Source: Odobenus rosmarus divergens (taxonomy: Eukaryota > Chordata > Mammalia > Carnivora > Odobenidae). Taken from it: a DNA stretch of 64,000 bases. The position numbers and the translations under genes were made by a program. The notes under the pieces were generated by a model. The model was not told the origin of the DNA. It ran no database searches and saw nothing but the letters and a program-made list of their open reading frames with translations. This document shows, one piece after another, positions 43,090-64,000 of the stretch (position 1 is its first letter; each line of letters begins with the position of its first letter). Location of the stretch: NCBI RefSeq assembly GCF_000321225.1, contig NW_004450458.1, positions 1,584,807 to 1,648,806 of the forward strand. The letters run 5' to 3'.

Positions 43090-44170
43090 GAGTCTTTTAC
43101 AGGGCCCTAGTTTGCAAAAAAAGATCGGAGAGTCGGCGTGATGAAAACTTTCTTACCGCAGATAAGACATTTTAATTTAGGGACAGAGGAGGGGGCAAGG
43201 AAGTAGGGCGCAATAAAACTAATATTAGGGGCTTGTAATTTCAATTCTAAAGGAGATTAATTATATTTAGATAATCATTTTAAATGAGCAGACATCTGTC
43301 CTAATGATAACGTTGTTCTTTGAGCCAAAGTAACACATTACTCTCCAGCCTTCTGACTTTCCTCTACGTTCGCCATCTCCCAATTCACTGCAGCGTCCGG
43401 GAAAGGGAGAACGCCCACCCCAAGGTGGCCACTTAACTGCTTATGCAAAGTTAGCCTTGCGCAAGGATGTTTGATCTCTTCGTTGGGGTGGTTTTTTATT
43501 TTGTTTAGTTTTAGAATAATGTGTGAATGTTAGCACAAAGCACAATGCTGTTATTTTTTTAAACACGGAATCTTTGTTGTCCCACTGTAAAAGCTCTCCT
43601 TTCAATTTCTGTAAACATATGTTTTGGTTACTTTGAGATCTTTTTTTGTTTTGCTCTTAAACAACTTAGTGATTCTTAAAACGTTATTTTTTAAACAAAC
43701 GTTAATGTCAGCGTTGGAGTGATATCGTTACAGTAGGTTCTGCAAAGACAAGTTGAAGATTTCCAAACGTTATCTGTTCAGTGATTGGCAGACACAAGTT
43801 TTACCCTCCATTTGCCCTCTGTGTTTAATCTTCTTTAATCCCATCTAAATCCCTTTTAGCTGGCAGAAGCTACTGAGAATACAGCTTAAGTTTACAGTAA
43901 TTGTGCACTTAGATAAAAACAAGAAAACTATAATAGGAGAGAAATTATAAGGGTATTTGTTTAATGTAGGTCTATAATTGAGTCTCTAAATCTCTTTCTT
44001 TAAATCAAAATATAAGGTTTGTTTAGCCGTAGGAAAGTCACTAAATATTGTAACTTAATTGTAGAAAATTCCAAGTTCCTAATAGTTCTGCTAAATTAAG
44101 GATCATAGTTGTATTACATTTACTTGTGTCCTGCCTTGTTGCATGTATATACATATATATGGAAATATAT
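43090..44170. other. MAK intron 1, no feature seen
   Basis: AT-rich intronic sequence with no recognised repeat or exon. Confidence 0.4.
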
Positions 44171-44173
44171 ATA

Positions 44174-44495
44174 CAGTTGACCCTTGAACAATGCAGGGAT
44201 TAGGGGTTGAACCTCCTCACGGTCAAAAATTCTAGTATAATTTTTGACTCACCAAAAGCATAATAGCCTGCTTCCTCCAGAAATCTTACTGATGACATAA
44301 ACAGTTAATTAACACACATTTTGTATATGTATTATGTACTGTATTCTTCCAATAAAGTAAGCTAGACAAAAGAACATGTTATTAAGAAAATCAGAAAGAA
44401 AATACATGCACAGTACTGTATGGTATTGATCAGAAAAAAATCTGCATATAAGTGGACCTGTACAGTTCAAACCCATGTTGTTCAAGAGTCAACTG
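44174..44495. mobile_element. Tigger-type (Tc1/mariner) MITE, both ends intact
   Basis: Terminal inverted repeats CAGTTGACCCTTGAACAA and TTGTTCAAGAGTCAACTG differ at one base. The element is flanked by the TA target duplication at 44172-44173 and 44496-44497. It is 322 bp with no transposase and lies in MAK intron 1. Confidence 0.9.
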
Positions 44496-44741
44496 TAGAG
44501 ATGGAAATATTCACATACATAAGAAGTCATGTTAATACATCTGTATTCGGCAGAATTTGTTTTCTGTAGATCGACAGAGAAGAATGACTGTATCCTGTAG
44601 AGACATATTAACCTGTAGAGACATTTCTTAACTTACATCTATTGCTTTTGACTAGTAATTAGTTTAGGAGCTTGCTGTGGTACATCAATTAAAGTAGTTG
44701 TTTATGTGCCATCAATGAGTAGAAACATGGGAATAATGATC

Positions 44742-44781
44742 TAAAATAAATAAATAAACAAACAAACAAACAAACAAATAA
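44742..44781. repeat. (AAAT)n(AAAC)n microsatellite
   Basis: AATAAATAAATAAA units followed by five AAAC units. Confidence 0.9.
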
Positions 44782-44789
44782 AAAACTCT

Positions 44790-46348
44790 TCACCTTGATA
44801 TCTGTGCCTCTTTACACGAGGCCATTGTCTTTATATTTTCAAGGAGGATTTCAAGGAAATGGTTGGCTTCTAACCCTGGAAAACGATCTGTTTTGTAATT
44901 AGTATGTCTCAAAAGAGGCCTCTCTAAGGTTTTTGTTTGGGAGCATAGTATAAACTTGTTTTTACTTAAAGGTTAGGTAGGGCTTAAACTGGACAGATTC
45001 TCTGAGAACCACAAATCAGACTTTTTAAAATCTATGTCATGCCCATTATCTTCATCACTCCACCCCTTAAATGATAGAAGCTGAGAAATGGCTGTGTCCC
45101 CTGTTTATTCTTCCCTGAATGTAAGTAGACCCTATGCTGTAGCCACCCTCACTTGAAACAAACTGTGTTTCCAGCGTTTATTTGGAAAGTGGTTGGTTAG
45201 GCTTGGCAAAAAGTTTCTACAATTTCCACTCCAAAAATGGTTGGGTTTCCAGGCCAATGCAGAAAGTCATCAATGAGTGAAGATCTGTAGTGCTAATAAT
45301 ACTGGTGATGGTGGTGGTTGATGGTCTTAATAGTGGAAGATAAAGAGGCAATTAATTCCACTTTTCGAGGTTAAGTCACTGCAAGGAAAATTTTGACTAT
45401 TGTTTCTTGCACCCTGTCACCTCTGCATTTCTTTTCCCACCTGGGCAGCCTCCCTCTTTCATTCCCTTCTCGAGCAATATGTCCTTTTCCAGAATTGCCT
45501 ACATTACTTCCTGCCTATCAGGCCCTCAGCGCTTGTCCTCAATTAGTATTAACATGAAAGAAAAGATGATGTTATTATCCCATTGAATTTCTGAATTAAG
45601 AAATTAGTTTTCATAAGGGGAGCTCTACTTAGACTCCCTTCCTCCTGTACTCCTACTTTCTTTCCCTCCACTGTTTCTGGCCTATTATTTTTCTAGTGTC
45701 CTTCTGGGTATAAAGCCAGATGCAGCTTCAGGGTCTAGTAGGGGTGAGGAGCACCATTTGCAATTTCCATTTGGTCAGTAGCATTTTGGTATTTTAGGGT
45801 AAGGAAATGGGTTAGGAATCTTAAAGTGGAGGTGAGGGTGGGCAGTTTTCATTGTGGGGCAGACTCTGCATGGTTTTGAAGGAAAAACGGGGGAGCGGGG
45901 TAGTTCCTTTAGCTGCATCAGTGATTGTAAAAGCCAGTAAGAATGAGTTCTTTAGAAGTTGGGGACTACCCTACAAAAAACAAGCAGCCTCAAACCTAAT
46001 GCAAGTACTAGACTGACTCCATCATTGATTCTCTGATTGATTATAGATACATTATATTATAGATTACAATCCTACTGATACGACGAACACTGTGGCCTTG
46101 TGGACAAATATATTCTCTATATTGTTACTTAACCAGAAGGATCAGTAAACCTATAGAGAGCACTTTTCCTTAAAAGGCCGGTGTATGTCACCTCAAGTAA
46201 GATAAGCTAGAAAAGATGTCAAACAATTTAACATGTTGATAACAAACTGCAAAATACTGATTTAATAAAATTCTAAATGATAAGAATAAATACATTTTAG
46301 TCTGTGTTTTGTTTAATCATAACACATAGTACAAAACAAACAACCCAG
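44790..46348. other. MAK intron 1, no feature seen
   Basis: Unique-looking intron sequence without recognised exons or repeats. Confidence 0.4.
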
Positions 46349-46456
46349 AGGTGCCCAGCTGGCCCAGTTGGAAGAGCATGCGACTCAAGAGTCATGGGGT
46401 TATGAGTTCAAGCCCCATGTTGGATGTAGAGATTACTTAAAAATAAAATCTTAAAA
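46349..46456 (+). mobile_element. Older tRNA-like SINE without CT tract
   Basis: GTGCCCAGCTGGCCCAGTTGG and GAGTTCAAGCCCCATGTTGG keep A-box- and B-box-like parts of a tRNA-Lys ancestor. The tail is GAGATTACTTAAAAATAAAATC. Imperfect flanks AAACAAACAACCCA and AAACACAAACCCA. The tail and insertion flanks rule out a functional tRNA gene. Confidence 0.8.
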
Positions 46457-47605
46457 AAACACAAACCCAAAAGATCTTTCAAAAATATTTCCTTATGCAG
46501 ATAAAGGAAAAAATTAAGAAAAGCAAATACATGTGTGGGTCAGGAACCATGCAGAAGGGGTGATGACTTTCTTTCTATAAATGCCTTAATATATCAATTC
46601 CATGTGTATGTATAATGTAAATACCACTTACAAAAAATTCTATTTCCAGGCAAATGGGGAATCATTTGCTGGCATCCGTTAAGACCATTTGTTCAGACTT
46701 AAGCTGAAAAAGAATACCTAAATAGATAAGGAATCTACTATTGTGATCTCTTTTTTAAGATCCTGGCCACAGTTAGCACAGCCTAAATTAATTCATACAT
46801 GACTTTCAAGGGGGTATTATCTATATGAAGTAAAATAAATGATAGCCTAATGCACCCCCACCCTGTTACTTAAAAGTCCCACAGGGCTCTTCCCACCTTT
46901 CCTATGGACAAATACATTCCCGTAATAGGAATAAACATAGTTTTATTGTCCTTCCCTGCACTTTTGCTTCTTCCTCCTGAAAGCCTGCTTTTGGAAGTCT
47001 TAGGTACTTTGATGACCACGTCATAACCTGTGGGTCCTAAATTTCTGCATAGAATAGAGAAACAATTTCTATGATTTTATTTTGTGGAAATGAAACAGTA
47101 CTACAGTGAAAGAAATCTTTGAATGAAGCATCAAATTATAAAAGGCATTTTAAAACAAACTATTTTAATGGTGCCAAGCATTTTGTTACCATCTGCAACT
47201 CAGCATAAAGCCTTGTAACAGAATGACAGAGATTTTTAAAAGCAATCTAAGAATGAAATGAGAAGCAGTTCCTTGAAACAGAACTAAGACGGAAGTGAGG
47301 AAACTACTGAATGTCCTAATGGGGTACACAGTAAAGCCAGCACTTTGTTCTGTTTTCCTTTAACTGCAGTAATAAAATCAGAACCTGCTGAAACCTGTAC
47401 CCTTCTAATATATACAGATCCACAGTCCCTCATCTGTAGTTTCAAAATTCACAAAGCTCTGAAAAATGAACATTTTAAAATAAATTTATACAACATTGCA
47501 ACGTAACACGACCTGAATGATGTGATGACAGTGTAGCCTTCATCTGTTTTACTTAGTGGACTTCTGTACAGTTTTCTGCAGCTATGTTAAGATGCTGCTT
47601 GGGAG

Positions 47606-48635
47606 AAACGGGCAGAAGACACGAACAGACATTTTTCCAAAGAAGACATCCAGATGGCCAACAGACACATGAAAAAGTGCTCAACATCGCTCCGCATCAG
47701 GGAAATCTAAATCAAAACCTCAGTGAGATACCACCTCACACCAGTCACAATGGCTAAAATTAACAAGTCAGGAAACGACAGATGTTGGCGGGGATGCGGA
47801 GAAAGGGGAACCCTCCTACACTGTTGGTGGGAATGCAAGCTGGTNNNNNNNNNNNNNNNNNNNNNNNNNNNNNNNNNNNNNNNNNNNNNNNNNNNNNNNN
47901 NNNNNNNNNNNNNNNNNNNNNNNNNNNNNNNNNNNNNNNNNNNNNNNNNNNNNNNNNNNNNNNNNNNNNNNNNNNNNNNNNNNNNNNNNNNNNNNNNNNN
48001 NNNNNNNNNNNNNNNNNNNNNNNNNNNNNNNNNNNNNNNNNNNNNNNNNNNNNNNNNNNNNNNNNNNNNNNNNNNNNNNNNNNNNNNNNNNNNNNNNNNN
48101 NNNNNNNNNNNNNNNNNNNNNNNNNNNNNNNNNNNNNNNNNNNNNNNNNNNNNNNNNNNNNNNNNNNNNNNNNNNNNNNNNNNNNNNNNNNNNNNNNNNN
48201 NNNNNNNNNNNNNNNNNNNNNNNNNNNNNNNNNNNNNNNNNNNNNNNNNNNNNNNNNNNNNNNNNNNNNNNNNNNNNNNNNNNNNNNNNNNNNNNNNNNN
48301 NNNNNNNNNNNNNNNNNNNNNNNNNNNNNNNNNNNNNNNNNNNNNNNNNNNNNNNNNNNNNNNNNNNNNNNNNNNNNNNNNNNNNNNNNNNNNNNNNNNN
48401 NNNNNNNNNNNNNNNNNNNNNNNNNNNNNNNNNNNNNNNNNNNNNNNNNNNNNNNNNNNNNNNNNNNNNNNNNNNNNNNNNNNNNNNNNNNNNNNNNNNN
48501 NNNNNNNNNNNNNNNNNNNNNNNNNNNNNNNNNNNNNNNNNNNNNNNNNNNNNNNNNNNNNNNNNNNNNNNNNNNNNNNNNNNNNNNNNATTAACATAAC
48601 ATAATAAAATTTTTAAAAAATCTTTAAAATAAAAA
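47606..48635 (+). mobile_element. 5'-truncated L1 insertion spanning an assembly gap
   Basis: It begins inside ORF2 near its 3' end (AGACATTTTTCCAAAGAAG, GGCCAACAGACACATGAAAA, CTGTTGGTGGGAATGCAAGC) and ends in an A/T-rich tail. AAGATGCTGCTTGGGAG is identical at 47589-47605 and 48636-48652, so a single insertion fills the interval. Sequence reads close to intact L1, pointing to a fairly recent event in MAK intron 1. Confidence 0.92.
47845..48589. other. Assembly gap (745 N)
   Basis: N-run inside the L1 insertion. Open frames called across it are artefacts. Confidence 1.
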
Positions 48636-49136
48636 AAGATGCTGCTTGGGAGGTGTTACATCATGTATGCTATATCCACCATATTACTTTTCTAAAATGT
48701 ACAGATTCCTGGATTCCAAACACATCTGGCCCAGGAGTTTCACATAAGGGATCATGGGCCAAATTAAATGCAATGCAAAAAGTGATTCAAAGAATGGATA
48801 TAGTATAGTTGTCTGATTTTCCAATGTCTGATTTGGAATAATGCAGATTATATTCAGTATAAAAGGAATCCTACAAATCATTAAGCCAGTATTTACTGAA
48901 TATAATGGGATAAATAGCGCAGCACCATGTAAACGAAGCAGTCATAAATGAATATTATCAGTCTGTTATATGTGAACCCCATTCCACATAGCACAAAGGA
49001 CTTACTGACAAATGTTTAGCCCACCAGTATTTATAATTCTTCCCCGTGCTTAGGTTACCAGTAAATTTTTTGAAGAGATTCTTCAATGAGAATTTTTTAT
49101 TCTTGTTGTTTGTTTGTTTATAGGGTGTTCATAGGA

Positions 49137-49184
49137 ATGGAAGCACTGTTTCCTTGCCAGATTCCTTATCGCTATATCTCATGA
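49137..49184 (+). other. Upstream ORF 1 in MAK leader
   Basis: ATG to TGA, 15 codons, just after the likely acceptor TTTGTTTATAG (ends about 49122). Its stop overlaps the start of the second upstream ORF in the sequence TCATGA. Translation is inferred only. Confidence 0.4.
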
Positions 49185-49258
49185 ACCTACCTAATCCTGG
49201 GGAAGAGCCTGCGTCTAATGATGACAAACCTGTCACCGGTGTAGCAACAACAGTCTGA
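49181..49258 (+). other. Upstream ORF 2 in MAK leader
   Basis: Encodes 25 residues (MNLPNPGEEPASNDDKPVTG...) and terminates 92 nt before the MAK ATG. It begins at the ATGA shared with the end of upstream ORF 1. Confidence 0.4.
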
Positions 49259-49290
49259 GGGGAAAAAAACAAAAATAAAGAAGCATTTAA

Positions 49291-61286
<11,996 letters not shown>

Positions 61287-62057
61287 TAGATAATGTTATA
61301 TTGAATAACTACAAATTTGGAGTATGGGGCTACATACCCTGACATTTTCATTTTAAAAACTTAGAATTTCTATAATTCTCTATAATGCAATTTCTGTAAT
61401 CTATAACTGTCTTCCTCTATAGCAGAATTGACCATCAGCCTTTACTCTCAGTTATCATAAACCCATCCTACAACCTCATTCCCCGATTTTACCATGGAAA
61501 TGGAAACAAAACAAACAAAATGCCCTTCTTTTGGAAAAGATCAGAGTGCTTTGATCACATGACCATTTATTAACATTTAAATAGTTTAAAGCACCACTGC
61601 TATGGTATTTTATAGTTTTCTTAGTATTTACATTTAGTTTTTCTTTTCTTTGAGTGAAATTAAATAAAGTGCTTATTCCTATTTTTATGAATTTCTTATT
61701 TATGTGATCTACACTTAGTTTTTTATGTATCTATCCAAAATAACTTGTCCAAAAAGTTAACGTGATTATTATGAAAATTTTTGGCAAACATTTGTCTAGA
61801 ATCCCTAGATGTTTAGATACTAAATTGGAAGAGTTTGTGCCAGACCAATGCTGCATTATGAACAGAGGCAGTTGGAAATCACCATCATTAAAGTCCTTTC
61901 ATGTTTCATCCCATATTTTATATTTTCTCCTTTTCCCTTTAACTGTCACGGGAAATCATTTATTTTCTAAAAATGCTATTTATCGTTTCTTCCATATAAG
62001 CATTGTCAGAACATTCCTTAGTCCCACTTTTTTTGTCCTTTAAAAGTCTAAAGCCTA

Positions 62058-62204
62058 ATTAAGGAGGGCACGAGATGTGGTGAGCACTGGGTGTTATATG
62101 CAACTGATGAATTACTGAACTCTACATCTGAAACTAATGATGTACTAGATGTTGGCTAACTGAATTTAAATTAAAAAAAAAGAAAAAGAAAGATGTTAAA
62201 AATA
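62058..62204 (+). mobile_element. Very short L1 3' insertion
   Basis: Only the last 147 bp of an L1 (GTGGTGAGCACTGGGTGTTA, ACATCTGAAACTAATGATG and A-run). AAAAGTCTAAAGCCTA is identical at 62042-62057 and 62205-62220. Confidence 0.95.
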
Positions 62205-63004
62205 AAAAGTCTAAAGCCTATGATAATATAGTACAATGCATTGATGAAAGTCAGTCATTTATTAATTACATGGAAACAAAGGATATATGCTATTTTAATT
62301 GTTCATAATGGATTTCTGATCTTCAACCTGTTTTTAAACACTGGCCAGCATGGTAACTCATGATATTTGCCTGAGTTAATTTATGCCAGCAGAAACAAGT
62401 GTGGTGTGGAAAAATCAAAAGCATTATGAATTATTTGACTTTTGGAAACAGCTTTGTGGTTTATTGATATTTTTTAGGCTAGTAATAAAACTGGTTTCGA
62501 TTCCTTGGATACAGATGAACTACCAGCAACTTCAGAGCATAAGTGGTTGAAGGAAGAAGTTAGTTAAAAATTGCTGTTAAAAGTAAATAATACGAATAAT
62601 GTACAGTTGGTTATACAACTGATGACAGTGATTTGGGACACCAGACTCCAAAAACAAGAGACATTTTGATAAAGGCTACACTATTCTTGCTATAGTGGAT
62701 AAGATCTCAGTTGGAATACTTCGCGTAAATATTTTTAAAATAGTAGCTGTCAAAAAAAACAAGACTAATATTTTAGTTAAGATAGGACCAAGTTACCGAT
62801 ATATTTATATTAGTGAGAATGGGGAAAATCTCAACTGTACAAATATGCAATTGGTTTCATTCTGTACGATTTTATGGATTATGTCGCTTTACTCACCACC
62901 ACATGTGCTCCTGTTCCTGTCTTCATGTTACGGAAGTGCAGTGTATTTCCCTTGAAAGTTCATGAACTGGATCTCAACAACTAGTTTGAGTAAGAAGTGC
63001 CAGA

Positions 63005-63215
63005 GAAAGGGCGCCTGGGTGGCTCAGTTGGTTAAGCAACTGCCTTCGGCTCAGGTCATGATCCTGGAGTCCCTGGATCAAGTCCCGCATCGGGCTCCCA
63101 GCTCAGCGGGGAGTCTGCTTCTCCCTCTGACCCTCCTCCCTCTCATGCGCTCTGTCTCTCATTCTTGATCTCTCTCTCTCAAATAAATAAATAAAATCTT
63201 AAAAAAAAAAATCAA
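63005..63215 (+). mobile_element. Can-SINE, near-consensus
   Basis: Head GGGCGCCTGGGTGGCTCAG to tail CAAATAAATAAATAAAATC. Target duplication AAGAAGTGCCAGA at 62992-63004 and 63216-63228 is exact. Confidence 0.97.
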
Positions 63216-64000
63216 AAGAAGTGCCAGATAAACTGAGTACAAAACTGTTGTAGATGTCACAAACGTAGAGCCCACGCTGGTTAGAAGGAATCAAAAAGCT
63301 CAGGCTTAAAATTTGGCTTAAAAAGTTTAGGCTACAGCTACATGAAAATCCCCTCGCAATGATCACCTACAACAGATGACCAGGCCCCTTCTGGATTCTC
63401 CCACCTTGCAAGGTCATTAGAAAACAGGCCATCTGTCTACCAGCCAGCGAGCTTTAGATCCCCCTTGGAAATGTACGAAGAGGGCTTTCATGTTCTTCTT
63501 CTTGCTGGGTTTTCTGCCTCATTTTCATTGACCCGCCTCTCAGCTTCAGTAAACACTTATTTTACATACTGAATTGGTAAGTAACCATGATAATTATTGG
63601 GTTTTTCAATAAAGCAGCCACCAGGGGAGAACTGAGCTGTTAAATAAAATAATTGTAAATGAAAGAATTGGCTAAAATGTGTGGAGTTCCATTTTTGTTT
63701 AATGGACTTTTCAAATAAGTGACAAAAGCCTGATTATGCAGCTTTCCTCAAGCTTTCATTAGGCTCCTTCTCTCCGGCCCTCTACCTCCTCTTTTACTAC
63801 ACAATAGTGACCATAATATCGCCTTAAAGTTGTGCAAATTCCTGGAGATAATCCTAATGCAGCAGTATCTAGCCCAAGTGCTTGAACTTCCTGGATTCAC
63901 AAATAGAAATGTGTTAAGTGGGTATTTTGAATGACCTCATATACTGGGTGAACTTTCTTACCAATTATTTTGAAAGCAGGGTCCCTACCTGCATCACTTT

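Noticed and set aside
46353..46425. tRNA-like sequence with A-box TGGCCCAGTTGG and a B-box-like segment
   Set aside because: A SINE tail follows it and imperfect target repeats flank it, so it is a tRNA-derived retroposon, not a tRNA gene.
47707..48604. Open frames of 270-296 residues across N
   Set aside because: They consist almost entirely of undetermined residues spanning the gap; the short real ends are L1 sequence.

Overview
The window is vertebrate nuclear DNA from a placental carnivore. The evidence is about two dozen copies of the tRNA-Lys-derived carnivoran SINE (Can-SINE/SINEC: a GCCTGGGTGGCTCAG head, a (CT)n stretch, then a CAAATAAATAAA tail). They lie among ancient mammalian MIR, L2, L1M, hAT and Tigger relics. 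The SINE subtypes suit a caniform, but the species cannot be fixed from sequence alone. There are two assembly gaps (7403-7487 and 47845-48589). Genes are split by introns with GT-AG junctions, and most open frames seen here are chance or repeat-derived.

Two protein-coding genes are certain, both on the + strand. GCM2 (parathyroid master transcription factor) is complete: five coding exons between 5373 and 12327 encode 503 residues, behind a TATA box and a GC-rich upstream region. MAK (male germ cell-associated kinase, a ciliary RCK-family kinase) is 5' partial: a CpG-island promoter near 42.2-42.7 kb, then coding exons at 49351-49451, 56934-56988, 57658-57779 and 61133-61212. These cover residues 1 to about 120 of the kinase N-lobe, and the gene runs off the right edge. 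The GCM2-MAK neighbourhood matches human 6p24.2. In that synteny SYCP2L lies head-to-head upstream of GCM2, and a minus-strand CpG-rich segment with an ATG and a good splice donor near 1358-1480 is a candidate for its first exon.

Layout: 0-1.2 kb unassigned; 1.2-1.5 kb CpG-rich candidate SYCP2L start; 3.4-5.2 kb GCM2 upstream region; 5.4-13.4 kb GCM2, with a suspicious 589-bp duplicated segment and a gap in intron 1 and a SINE in the 3' UTR; 13.4-42.1 kb intergenic and repeat-filled; 42.2-64 kb MAK promoter, 5' leader and first introns. The two genes do not share a pathway. Their adjacency is conserved synteny.

I found no sign of an undescribed multi-gene system. The points most worth checking are the near-identical intron-1 duplication beside a gap, an RFX X-box in the MAK promoter, overlapping upstream ORFs in the MAK leader, and recent L1 insertions with intact target-site duplications, one of which spans the second gap.
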